DNA of 64,000 nt from a virus, in the IMG/VR virus record IMGVR_UViG_3300031521_000012, positions 103,972-167,971 of that record, one strand, 5' to 3'. Shown piece after piece: positions 53,755 through 61,929 of this stretch (position 1 is the stretch's first letter; each line of letters starts with the position of its first letter). A program made the translations under genes and the position numbers. The notes beneath the pieces are model-generated. The model was not told where the DNA came from and searched no databases. It saw nothing but the letters and a program-made list of their open reading frames with translations.

Positions 53755-54158
53755 TACTTTTCTGCCCCTTCATTATTATTATCAGCTCTAATACCTTTCA
53801 TTATTTGGGGTCTGTTAGCACCAATCCAATTAGCTAATCTTTTCTTTACAGTAGCAGCAATACCATCGCCCATTACACCCATTAAAACAGAATCATAATT
53901 TCCAAAAGGATGTCCACTGATTTCAGTTGAAAATCTGAATAGAATATATGAACATATAAATGTAGTAATATACCTACGCCAGTTATCTAAAAACCAGAAT
54001 TTCCAACTCCATTTCACTGGTGTTGCTGGACACAATACATCACGACCTGATGTTTCAACCAATCCATAAGCTATGTAGCCTATAATAAAGAACCATATAA
54101 ATCCAAATAATTGAATCATTGTATAGTCACCAAACATTATTTTAATTATTTCATCCAT
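53754..54158 (-). CDS. Small membrane protein, holin-like (134 aa)
   Basis: Seen: a hydrophobic segment at about 10-32 (TMIQLFGFIWFFIIGYIAYGLV), aromatic middle (WSWKFWFLDNWRRY), a second hydrophobic stretch (ITTFICSYILFRFSTEI) and a possible third weak one, then a charged, soluble C-terminus. Two or three membrane segments plus a hydrophilic tail fit a class I/II holin, but no lysin gene is adjacent. The ATG at 54158 follows the promoter-like motif by 30 nt; a GTG at 54164 (24 nt) is the alternative start. Confidence 0.55.
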   Translation of the reverse strand: MDEIIKIMFGDYTMIQLFGFIWFFIIGYIAYGLVETSGRDVLCPATPVKWSWKFWFLDNWRRYITTFICSYILFRFSTEISGHPFGNYDSVLMGVMGDGIAATVKKRLANWIGANRPQIMKGIRADNNNEGAEK

Positions 54159-54188
54159 AATCACAATTATTAATATTAATTATTATTT

Positions 54189-54199
54189 ACTATAAATAC
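54189..54199 (-). promoter_or_regulatory. Promoter-like motif GTATTTATAGT
   Basis: One-base variant of the motif set, 24-30 nt before the holin-like gene. Confidence 0.4.
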
Positions 54200-54206
54200 A
54201 ATTAAT

Positions 54207-56354
54207 TTAGCAAATTCTTTTAGCTCTTATCATACCATATGTTACGCAAGAAGTATTTGCTCCACGTGCATAATTAATAGTTAGACAATGACAACCAGCT
54301 GTTAATGTAATATCTCTTGATAGCGATGCTGATGACACCCAACTACCTTCTGCACCACATGAATGGTAACATGTTCCAATTGTAACACCATCCAAAGCAA
54401 ACCAAGCAAAAGTATTACCAACACTAGTATTTCCAAACTGAGCACTAAAATCAATCTGATATCTACCTGCTTTAAATGTCCATGGTGTTCCTGATAAATA
54501 AATAACAGTGCCTGCACCAGTGCTTGTTGATAATGTTGTATTATCACTATAAAAATAAGAATCACTACCACCAGTTAATTTTACTTGTCTTAGGACACAT
54601 GTTGTTGGGTTATAGTATAATGCACGATCTGTTGAAATATCACCTGTAGCAGGGCTGCCTAAACATGTAGTACCTCTAAATATTGTTGTGCCAGTTGTAG
54701 TAAGACTGGAATTAATTACAATTGCACCAGTAAATGTGGCTCCGCTTAAAAATGCTTTCTGACCTAATTTGGTTTGAGTTGCGCCAGTATAAATGTTATA
54801 AGCTGTTTTTGTTACATATGTAGCTGGAACGGTTGTACCTGTGTATGTATTGAATATAGTAGTTAGTAATCTATTATTTATACTTGTTTGAGTTGTACCA
54901 GTATAAACATTAATCTGAGTCTTAGTATAGTAAGTGTTAGGCGCTGTAGTACCTGTGTATGTGTTAAATATAGACTTACTTGCAAATGCAGCAGGTGCTG
55001 TAGTGCCCGTGTAACCATTAAAAACAGTTGTTAATAGTCTGGAGTTTATGTCTATTAACGTAGTGCCAGTATATGTATTGATTTGTGTCTTATTGTAATA
55101 AGTGTTGGGAACTGTTGTTCCAGAATATGTATTAAACGCTGTTTTGCCTAAGTAAGTGCTAGGTGCTGTTGTTCCGCTATAACTGTCAAATATTGAAGTT
55201 AGTAATCTATTATTAATATTAGTTAATGTACTACCAGAATACGTATTAAACGATGATGTATTCAACTTACTGTTTAATACTGTTGATAATGTTCCAATTG
55301 TTGTGTCAACATTGAAGCTATTTCCTGTCCAAGAAATCGAATTTCCTGCTAAACCATTTCCATCAACACACATTACACCAGTATTATAGCACAACCCAAT
55401 ACCTGCTAAGCTTTGATTGATGTATAAGCCCGATGCATCGTTACACAACCCACAATTATTTGCTAATTTAGTGGCTACAACATAGTTTCCGCCTGTTGTT
55501 GTTACATTTATTCCATTTCCTTCGCTAATACCCTTTACCGAACTAAATAACACAAATGTCAATGGCGTTACACCAACATTAATTGGGTCGGGTGTTGTTA
55601 ATATCCATGATGTACTTTGATTAGTGATTCCTGTTAATACAAAAAAATATGATCCATTTACCGCTTGAGTATTACCACTAAAATCGGGTGCGCGTTGCCA
55701 TGCGCCAACTGCTGCAATATATACGCCATTTGTTGCAGGAAGAATTTGATTTTTAGCTAAAATTCTCATGCCTACCGCAACTTGTTTACCACCTATAATA
55801 GGTAAACCACTAAGTGCAGTATCACCTGTTGTAGCTAAGTTAACTGCAATTTGTGGAACCAATCCGCCTGAACGATTATCCACATATTCTTTATCAACAA
55901 GCGAACGATTTGTAAATGTTAGCGAATAATCATTATTATATTGAATACCTGTGGGAATTACTCTATTATCAGTAAATATTACCTGTACATCACCAACACT
56001 AAATTTAGTTTTTTCCACTTTGGCTACATTGTTTCCGTGTAAATCAATACTACTGCCATTACTGACAATATTTATATTGCCAACAGAAAATAGATTTAAA
56101 TTATTTGAAGCTAATGTGAAATCATGTGTATTACCCGATATAGTAGTAGCTTGTGATAAGTTACCACCTAATGCAACATATCTTCCTGATTTACTTAAGC
56201 CATTTGTACCACCAGTAATGGCAGAATCTAAAATGGGTTGTGTACTACCAGTATATGGATTAAATATACATGTTGAAACCATATCGGTGTTATCAAAGTC
56301 ACCAATGAATAAATGTTTTTTTCCCGTTAAAAGATCAATTGAAAATGTTGCCAT
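54207..56354 (-). CDS. Tail fibre protein with tandem repeats (715 aa)
   Basis: Seen: an N-terminal ~160-residue base (MATFSIDLLTGKKHLFIGDFDNTD), a middle beta region, then at about residues 365-528 tandem ~21-residue units (NTYTGTTVPNTYYNKTQ / INSRLLTTVFNGYTGTTAPA) that look like a fibrous shaft. The C-terminal ~120 residues (SYFYSDNTTLSTSTGAGTVIYLSG ... YARGANTSCVTYGMIRAKRIC) form a beta head with several Cys. Role: host-surface binding, by position and repeat architecture. The promoter-like motif is 13 nt upstream, directly after a terminator. Confidence 0.82.
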   Translation of the reverse strand: MATFSIDLLTGKKHLFIGDFDNTDMVSTCIFNPYTGSTQPILDSAITGGTNGLSKSGRYVALGGNLSQATTISGNTHDFTLASNNLNLFSVGNINIVSNGSSIDLHGNNVAKVEKTKFSVGDVQVIFTDNRVIPTGIQYNNDYSLTFTNRSLVDKEYVDNRSGGLVPQIAVNLATTGDTALSGLPIIGGKQVAVGMRILAKNQILPATNGVYIAAVGAWQRAPDFSGNTQAVNGSYFFVLTGITNQSTSWILTTPDPINVGVTPLTFVLFSSVKGISEGNGINVTTTGGNYVVATKLANNCGLCNDASGLYINQSLAGIGLCYNTGVMCVDGNGLAGNSISWTGNSFNVDTTIGTLSTVLNSKLNTSSFNTYSGSTLTNINNRLLTSIFDSYSGTTAPSTYLGKTAFNTYSGTTVPNTYYNKTQINTYTGTTLIDINSRLLTTVFNGYTGTTAPAAFASKSIFNTYTGTTAPNTYYTKTQINVYTGTTQTSINNRLLTTIFNTYTGTTVPATYVTKTAYNIYTGATQTKLGQKAFLSGATFTGAIVINSSLTTTGTTIFRGTTCLGSPATGDISTDRALYYNPTTCVLRQVKLTGGSDSYFYSDNTTLSTSTGAGTVIYLSGTPWTFKAGRYQIDFSAQFGNTSVGNTFAWFALDGVTIGTCYHSCGAEGSWVSSASLSRDITLTAGCHCLTINYARGANTSCVTYGMIRAKRIC
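54770..55260 (-). repeat. Fibre shaft coding repeats
   Basis: Multiple degenerate ~63-nt units encode ~21-residue repeats with the Y-T/S-G-T/S-T core of the 715-aa fibre. Related fibres may differ in copy number. Confidence 0.75.
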
Positions 56355-56367
56355 GTGATAAATATTT

Positions 56368-56378
56368 TTTATAAATAC
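56368..56378 (-). promoter_or_regulatory. Phage promoter-like motif GTATTTATAAA
   Basis: Variant of the motif set, 13 nt upstream of the 715-aa fibre gene and 38 nt past a terminator. Confidence 0.55.
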
Positions 56379-56416
56379 TTAAATATTTGCGATTTGTTTC
56401 TAAGTATATAAAATAA

Positions 56417-56444
56417 AAAAGGTGATAAAATTTTATCACCTTTT
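56417..56444 (-). terminator. Rho-independent terminator after the 82-aa gene
   Basis: AAAAGGTGATAAAA (56417-56430) and its perfect complement TTTTATCACCTTTT (56431-56444) form a 12-bp stem with a tight loop; a minus-strand T-run follows. Confidence 0.85.
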
Positions 56445-56501
56445 GAAAACCAGTTATCTATGGCTATTATACGCACAAGTGCGCAAGTCTATTATTTAGT
56501 A

Positions 56502-56750
56502 CTATACATACGTATAACTTAAACGTTCATCCCAAATAAAGCTAAACATTTGATTTCCGTCAGGAAATAATGCGGTTGCCCAAACATCGCCTGACTTACT
56601 AATTTTTTTAATTTGCCAGATTGGTTTACTGGTATCATTTCCATTATTCGATAAACCAAAATAAAATTCAGTTGCACCTGCTTCGTGAATTAATTCGATT
56701 GGTTGAAAATCGGGAAATTGAAGGTTCATATCTGTGTTGAAATCTGTCAT
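56502..56750 (-). CDS. Small hypothetical beta protein (82 aa)
   Basis: Unrecognised. Compact, beta-rich (GATEFYFGLSNNGNDTSKPIWQIKKISKSGDVWATALFPDGNQMFSFIWDERLSYTYV). It could be a fibre-associated cap or a small adhesin. It sits between the fibre gene and the galactofuranose gene, with a promoter-like motif 32 nt upstream embedded in the end of the neighbouring gene, and is followed by a strong terminator. Confidence 0.55.
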   Translation of the reverse strand: MTDFNTDMNLQFPDFQPIELIHEAGATEFYFGLSNNGNDTSKPIWQIKKISKSGDVWATALFPDGNQMFSFIWDERLSYTYV

Positions 56751-56782
56751 GGCTGATGATTTTTTGTATTATATTGTTATTT

Positions 56783-56793
56783 TTCATAAATAC
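56783..56793 (-). promoter_or_regulatory. Promoter-like motif GTATTTATGAA overlapping a stop codon
   Basis: Variant of the motif set; its bases include the final codons and TGA stop of the UDP-galactopyranose mutase gene. It lies 32 nt before the 82-aa gene. Confidence 0.4.
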
Positions 56794-57872
56794 TTTAATC
56801 CACTGAATTCTTCCAAAGCTTTTCTAACAATATCTGTCATATCATAATACACATAATCAGCAAGTCTTCCACCGAAGATAACATTTGTTTCATTTACCAT
56901 CAATTGTTTATATTGATGATATTTCACTTTGTTTAATCCATCACTGATTGGGTAATAAGGATCGCCAATATCAGTTGGGTATTCCTTAGTTATTATTGTG
57001 TTTGACTGATCACCAAATTCAAAGTGTTTATGTTCGATAATTCGTGTGTAGGGAATATTAATATCAGTATAATTCATTCCTGCAATTCCCTGATAATCTT
57101 TTATCGGTAATATTTCGTGCTTAAATTCTAAACTACGATAATCTAGTTTTCCAAATTTATAATCATAAAATTCATCAACGCTACCAGTATAAATAATTAT
57201 ATCAGCTAATGAATTAAAGTATTCTCTATCACTAAAATAGTCGCAATCCAATAAAACATCGACACCTGACAATAATTTTTCGAATATAGGCGTATATCCA
57301 CCAATAGGTATGCCTTGATAAGTATCAAAATAATAATTATCATCATATGTAAGTCTAATTGGTATTCTTTTGATAATGCTTGCTGGTAATTTAGATGGCT
57401 CACGTCCCCATTGTTTAGTGGTATAGCCCTTAATAAAAATATTATATAAATCCCAACCAACTTGCGATATCATCCAATCCTCTAAGTTAACTGGATTATC
57501 AATATTAATCTTAACCATATTAAAATAATCTATAGCCTCTTCGGGTGTTTTAACACCATATAGTTGATTAAGTGTTAATAGGTTAATTGGAAATGAAAAT
57601 ATATTATCTTTATAATTAACTTTAGGTCTATATGAGAAATGATTAAATTCAGCATATTTACACATATAGTCCCAAACTCGTTTATCTGATGTATGAAATA
57701 TGTGAGGACCGTACTTATGAACAGTAATTCCCTCAACGTTTTCAGTATGACAATTGCCACCAATATGTGATCTTTTATCAATAATCAATACCCTTTTACC
57801 ATTATCGGTTAATTCTCTTGCTGCTATGCTGCCATACAGTCCAGCACCGACTATAAGATAATCGTATTTCAT
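56784..57872 (-). CDS. glf: UDP-galactopyranose mutase
   Basis: Seen: an N-terminal FAD-binding motif DYLIVGAGLYGSIAARELTDNG, then KRSHIGGNCHTE and VHKYGPHIFHTSDKRVWDYM, the hallmark of this family, later WGREPSKLPASIIKRIPIRLTYDDNYYFDTYQGIPIGGYT and a C-terminal NVIFGGRLADYVYYDM. The 362-residue length is normal. Reaction: UDP-galactopyranose to UDP-galactofuranose, using reduced FAD. Neighbouring glycosyltransferases could use the product to build a galactofuranose-containing glycan. The gene overlaps the GT11 gene by 4 nt (ATGA). Confidence 0.93.
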   Translation of the reverse strand: MKYDYLIVGAGLYGSIAARELTDNGKRVLIIDKRSHIGGNCHTENVEGITVHKYGPHIFHTSDKRVWDYMCKYAEFNHFSYRPKVNYKDNIFSFPINLLTLNQLYGVKTPEEAIDYFNMVKINIDNPVNLEDWMISQVGWDLYNIFIKGYTTKQWGREPSKLPASIIKRIPIRLTYDDNYYFDTYQGIPIGGYTPIFEKLLSGVDVLLDCDYFSDREYFNSLADIIIYTGSVDEFYDYKFGKLDYRSLEFKHEILPIKDYQGIAGMNYTDINIPYTRIIEHKHFEFGDQSNTIITKEYPTDIGDPYYPISDGLNKVKYHQYKQLMVNETNVIFGGRLADYVYYDMTDIVRKALEEFSGLKYL

Positions 57873-58687
57873 TGTTTTAGTTTTAAAAAACCATTATCAC
57901 AATATGTTGAAATTCGTATCCAATCATCACACCAAATATCTTTAGGATTGTCTGGTACATCAGCACCAAACCATGTATCAGGAGCAACAACAATTTTATC
58001 AGGATTTCTCGATAGGTAAGCACCCCACCAAGAGAATGATGAATTAGATATTACGAAATGACTACACATTGACATTAACCATAAAGCATCACAGTCATAA
58101 TAATCATCATTATTGAATACACAATTAGGTAATCGAATATTGTCTTTACACCATTGAATATCGTCACTTATGACCAGAATGATATCATAATCAGGTATGT
58201 GTTTAATTGCTTCATATATATATTCTAATGTAATAACTGGATGTCTTGTTGGTTGAGTGAGATAATCACCTCTACGAACATTAATTACCAGTACTTTGCT
58301 ATCTTTCAGAAATGGAAAACTATTATAAGCTCTTTCTTCAAATTCTTTTGTTGGAGAATATAAATCTTTTATTACTTCGGTATATTTACTAAAAAACTTC
58401 TCTGATTGATACCAACCTGCAAAGCATGTCGGACAGCCATCATAAGGTTTTAATTCATTATATTCAAATTCAGACCAAATAATTCTACCATGTTCATATG
58501 AACAACCAATTCTAAAATCAAGCTTTCTAAATAATGTTTTTTCTAAATGTTGTGAAGATGAATCTCTTGAAGGCGCTATGAATTGTCTGTTATATTCCAA
58601 TGACTTTGTATATCCATGTGCTAATTGAAACATCATATTTCCAGTTCTTCCTTGTAGTCTGGATGTTATATAATTATTTGTTATCAT
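57869..58687 (-). CDS. Glycosyltransferase family 11 (alpha-1,2-fucosyltransferase-like)
   Basis: Seen: RLQGRTGNMMFQLAHGYTKSLEY near the start (GNxxFQ motif), VINVRRGDYL near residue 137 (the basic GDP-fucose-binding motif) and SHFVISNSSFSWWGAYLSRNPDKIVVAPDTWF near 220-250, the conserved C-terminal SSFSWW of GT11. All three family motifs are present in order. Predicted reaction: transfer of fucose (or a related sugar) from GDP-fucose to a galactose-type acceptor. Start is 3 nt from the next gene upstream. Confidence 0.9.
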   Translation of the reverse strand: MITNNYITSRLQGRTGNMMFQLAHGYTKSLEYNRQFIAPSRDSSSQHLEKTLFRKLDFRIGCSYEHGRIIWSEFEYNELKPYDGCPTCFAGWYQSEKFFSKYTEVIKDLYSPTKEFEERAYNSFPFLKDSKVLVINVRRGDYLTQPTRHPVITLEYIYEAIKHIPDYDIILVISDDIQWCKDNIRLPNCVFNNDDYYDCDALWLMSMCSHFVISNSSFSWWGAYLSRNPDKIVVAPDTWFGADVPDNPKDIWCDDWIRISTYCDNGFLKLKQ

Positions 58688-58690
58688 AGG

Positions 58691-59383
58691 TTAGAAATTT
58701 CTAATAATTTCTTTAGTAAATGAATGTAAATACGGGAATAAACCAGTACCATTTGTGTATTTGCCTTGCTGAATATCAATATTGCTCATGCTAGTCCTTT
58801 GTACCATACCTAATGGATAAACAACATATTTTTTAAATAAAGTTCCTAGTTCTTGACTATCTAAACATTGATTACCCAACCAGCCATCTAAAGCTGAATC
58901 AGTTTCAGGATTATATTTTAAAAAACGATCATAAGCACGTTTATTTACACCATATGCATGACCTGTTAAAACAGTTCGTGGACTTAAAAGGTGTTCTGAT
59001 ACCATATTTAGTTTTTCATCGATTATTATTCCACCTAAATATATGATATCCCAATCATCAAAGTATTGTAATTCATCTAATGCCTGTTCAATTGCATTAA
59101 TACCTTTACCATAAAACATAGCATCATCTTCTAAGATCAAAACATTGTCTAAATCCAAGTCCTTTGCATATTGAATAATGTTTCTATGTGCAGTTCCACA
59201 TGCAATATGACCAGCACGACAAGGAAATTCATAGCCCTTATCAACAGCTAAAACACCAGATACTCTTCCAAAGAAGTTTTCTAAACCAACATTGCGCATT
59301 TCGTTTAGAAATTCTAATTTTCTATCTAGTCTTTCATCTAAGTTAATATAAACACCTCTGGTAAAAAATTCATTTATTTTCAT
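58691..59383 (-). CDS. Glycosyltransferase family 25-like (LPS/lipooligosaccharide type)
   Basis: Seen: FTRGVYINLDERLDRKLEFLNEMRNVGL at the N-terminus, GTAHRNIIQYAKDLDLDNVLILEDDAMF near 65-95 (LEDDA is the GT25 D-x-D-type metal motif), and IIYLGGIIIDEK plus LTGHAYGVNKRAYDRFLKY. These match GT25 enzymes that add galactose or glucose to lipooligosaccharide or protein. Position within the cluster implies a consecutive step with the GT11 and GT4 enzymes. Confidence 0.87.
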   Translation of the reverse strand: MKINEFFTRGVYINLDERLDRKLEFLNEMRNVGLENFFGRVSGVLAVDKGYEFPCRAGHIACGTAHRNIIQYAKDLDLDNVLILEDDAMFYGKGINAIEQALDELQYFDDWDIIYLGGIIIDEKLNMVSEHLLSPRTVLTGHAYGVNKRAYDRFLKYNPETDSALDGWLGNQCLDSQELGTLFKKYVVYPLGMVQRTSMSNIDIQQGKYTNGTGLFPYLHSFTKEIIRNF

Positions 59384-59387
59384 ATAT

Positions 59388-60557
59388 TTATAGTTTATTT
59401 ATGAAGTCAGACCACATTTGACCAACTCTATTAACATTAAATCTGTCGGTAATTGAGAAACTTCCATATTCTCTAATGTCTCTTTTTAGTTCATCGTTTT
59501 GCTCAATCAATTCAATAACTTCAACGATATTATCAACACATTTAAATTTTCCTTCTAAGTCCTTAGATAGCGGTTCATTTTGCATTTCAATTGGATTGGT
59601 ATCTTTAGGAAATGGAAGCCAAACACATAATCCATTAAAATTTTCAGGTAATGCACCTAATGGATATGTTATTACTATTGCGCCCAAAGCAATTGCTTCT
59701 GCCACAACGCATGAAAAAGTATCTTTATGTACATCTTGATATGGCGTATATAAAGGATATATGAAATATTCACTTTCTGCTATGTGTTGGAATAAGGTGC
59801 GCTTATCAACTCCATTATGTTTATAAAAGAAATCATCAGGATGTGGGTGAGTGCACATTAAATAATCAAATGCATGAAACTCCTTATCATCAAAGCCTAA
59901 TTGTCTAACAGCTTCCAATGCAATATCACCACCTCTTGCCCAAGCTGCATGAAATACAAATTTATGTTTCTTTCTAATTGGATTGGTTGCTAGAACTTCA
60001 TTAATCATTTCATCCATTACTGGATTTGGAATAATTGTGGTTATGGCAGATACTTCTCTGATTGCTCTAGCCATGACTGCAACATTCATCGATTTTTCCC
60101 AATTGGATATATTAACAAAACCAAATGTTAGATTATTGTTTTTAACATAATCAATTATTTGATCAATACCATAAATCCATTGCATGTGTGACCAATAAAT
60201 TAATGATTTAGTTACTTTGATTTTTAACTTATCGTAATCTTGAAACCAAAGCATACTAACCAATATATCAAACTCTAAATTATCAATTCCATCAAAATTA
60301 ATATTGGTATATTTAACCCCATAGAATTCTTCACCAAAAGTATTAATTATTCCTTTAGCATTATTTTCTATAATCAACTGTGGCTCTAATTCATCGGCAA
60401 CAAATACTACTTCATGCCCTTGTTTAGCTAAATATTCAGCAATCAACACTGCTGAACCATCAGTGCCTGAACCACCACCATTACCATATCTCAAATTATA
60501 TCCGTTGATATAATTTGATCTTCTACTGTTTCCTACAACTAAAAACGCTATTCGCAT
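59388..60557 (-). CDS. Glycosyltransferase, GT4-like (389 aa)
   Basis: Seen: MRIAFLVVGNSRRSN ... DGSAVLIAEYLAKQGHEVVFVADELEP at the N-terminus; IIPNPVMDEMINEVLATNPIRKKHKFVFHAAWARGGDIALEAVRQLGF in the linker/donor region; and TFSCVVAEAIALGAIVITYPLGALPENFNG near 285-315, the typical GT-B donor-binding helix with E-A-x-A-x-G. Acceptor unknown. It starts 26 nt after the stop of the GlcNAc-transferase-like gene. Confidence 0.85.
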   Translation of the reverse strand: MRIAFLVVGNSRRSNYINGYNLRYGNGGGSGTDGSAVLIAEYLAKQGHEVVFVADELEPQLIIENNAKGIINTFGEEFYGVKYTNINFDGIDNLEFDILVSMLWFQDYDKLKIKVTKSLIYWSHMQWIYGIDQIIDYVKNNNLTFGFVNISNWEKSMNVAVMARAIREVSAITTIIPNPVMDEMINEVLATNPIRKKHKFVFHAAWARGGDIALEAVRQLGFDDKEFHAFDYLMCTHPHPDDFFYKHNGVDKRTLFQHIAESEYFIYPLYTPYQDVHKDTFSCVVAEAIALGAIVITYPLGALPENFNGLCVWLPFPKDTNPIEMQNEPLSKDLEGKFKCVDNIVEVIELIEQNDELKRDIREYGSFSITDRFNVNRVGQMWSDFINKL

Positions 60558-60583
60558 TCGATTAATTATTATGTGTTATTATA

Positions 60584-61840
60584 TTATATATTTTTTTCGT
60601 ATCTATCGCTCCATTGCTTATCTTCATCAAATAAATACATCACAACCTTTTTAGGCTTATCTATTGACTCAAAAGAGACTGTAATTTGATTACATATTAA
60701 ATTTACATATTGTGGGTCTTTCTCAATTGTGAAGTCATGTCGATATAATTCATTATCTGATTGAGTTAAAACCCCTAATGTCATAAACTTAGGCTTGGTA
60801 AAATTATGCTTCTTGAAGAAATCCAAATCCCATTCGATTGTAATATCATATTTATTTCTAATGAATTGTGCTTCCCAATCGATAGGATTGGGTGGTTCTT
60901 TCACCTTTGATGTATATTCTTGAATTCTACATGTTTTAAAATCAAATCCACCGTATACTTCATAATCATGAACCGTTCTTACCTTACCTAATCCATATTT
61001 GCCCATGTCGATGTCATAATCTTCAGTACCAAACATTTGTCTTGTCTTATTTCTGGCAAAAGCATCCCTATCACCAGATAGCTTTTCAGTTTTGCTTTGT
61101 TGTGAGTGATCTTCCCAATGCTTAGTTCTGTAGTTACGTGTGAATTCATGCCACATTACCATTCTATATGGACTAAAGAAGTCATAACCATTTGTATATG
61201 CACGAACACTCATTGTTGTTTCTTCAGTATAACCACCAAAATAAATATCAGGGTCATATGGAACTTCTTTAATGAATTTGCCTTTTACAAAATAAAAGTG
61301 ACCACTCAATGTCCTTGCCCTGATTACCTTAGTTCTTTCTTTGTAGTCTTGGATATACCAAGGCATCGACATTAATAATCTATCTGCGCTGAATTCATAT
61401 TGCGACATTAATGAAGGTAATTGCTCATATTCACATGAACATGCTTTAGGATTGAATGGAGTGCAATAAGTGGTTATAATTGGCTTTTTGCTGACTTCTA
61501 ACGCTTGTTTATAGTCTTGCAATACTATTTCATCCCAATCCTGTACAAACCTGTGATGCGAGTCTATTTGCAATGTAAATTCTTCATTATCATATAGACT
61601 ATTAGTAATATTCCTAGCCCAACCCAAGCCACAACTTTCAGTGTAATGATATTTAGCAACTCTGAATTGTGGATTATTGTCGTATGTATCTATTGGCTCT
61701 GTTTCATCGTATTGCCAACAAATACCGAACACCAGATTTTCAGGATGTTTAGCTTTAGCTAGCATGTCTTTAATTGTTGGAATTAGTTCGGGGTCACGAT
61801 ATGATGCAATTTGAACCAGCGTTTTACCTTTCTTTATCAT
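60584..61840 (-). CDS. GlcNAc-transferase-like glycosyltransferase (418 aa)
   Basis: Seen: TLVQIASYRDPELIPTIKDMLAKAKHPENLVFGICWQYD at the start, ESCGLGWARNITNSLYDNEEFTLQIDSHHRF near 90-120 (D-x-H in place of DxD), LSGHFYFVKGKFIKEVPYDPDIYFGGYTEETTMSVRAYTNGYDFFSP near 190-235. This is the GT-A-type GlcNAc-transferase family represented by Skp1 GlcNAc transferases. It starts the sugar operon, downstream of a host-type promoter and a hairpin. Acceptor in the phage is unknown; a hydroxylated or Ser/Thr-rich virion protein is one possibility. Confidence 0.85.
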   Translation of the reverse strand: MIKKGKTLVQIASYRDPELIPTIKDMLAKAKHPENLVFGICWQYDETEPIDTYDNNPQFRVAKYHYTESCGLGWARNITNSLYDNEEFTLQIDSHHRFVQDWDEIVLQDYKQALEVSKKPIITTYCTPFNPKACSCEYEQLPSLMSQYEFSADRLLMSMPWYIQDYKERTKVIRARTLSGHFYFVKGKFIKEVPYDPDIYFGGYTEETTMSVRAYTNGYDFFSPYRMVMWHEFTRNYRTKHWEDHSQQSKTEKLSGDRDAFARNKTRQMFGTEDYDIDMGKYGLGKVRTVHDYEVYGGFDFKTCRIQEYTSKVKEPPNPIDWEAQFIRNKYDITIEWDLDFFKKHNFTKPKFMTLGVLTQSDNELYRHDFTIEKDPQYVNLICNQITVSFESIDKPKKVVMYLFDEDKQWSDRYEKNI

Positions 61841-61847
61841 AAAAATA

Positions 61848-61877
61848 ATGGTATTGGCTACTAATTGCCAATACCAT
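61848..61877 (-). terminator. Perfect 11-bp hairpin between fibre and sugar operon
   Basis: Arms 61848-61858 and 61867-61877 (ATGGTATTGGC / GCCAATACCAT) with an 8-nt loop, then TATTTTT and the ATG of the next gene. It can serve as terminator for the fibre gene or, because the promoter start lies at its edge, as a 5' mRNA hairpin. Confidence 0.75.
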
Positions 61878-61878
61878 G

Positions 61879-61909
61879 CAAAGATAATGAATATCTGATT
61901 TTAATCAAG
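61879..61909 (-). promoter_or_regulatory. Host-type (Bacteroidota) promoter for the sugar operon
   Basis: On the minus strand CTTG (61909-61906), 19 nt, then TATCTTTG (61886-61879). The -7 is a perfect TAnnTTTG and the -33 has one mismatch. The expected start is within the hairpin at 61848-61877. Confidence 0.7.
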
Positions 61910-61929
61910 AGTTTTCAAAAATTAAATCA

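Noticed and set aside
54165-54206. Lysis cassette near the holin-like gene
   Set aside because: No lysin or spanin gene is adjacent, so only the membrane protein is reported.
56472-56483. Short inverted repeat CGCAC-AA-GTGCG
   Set aside because: Five-base arms are too short to claim an operator or attachment site.
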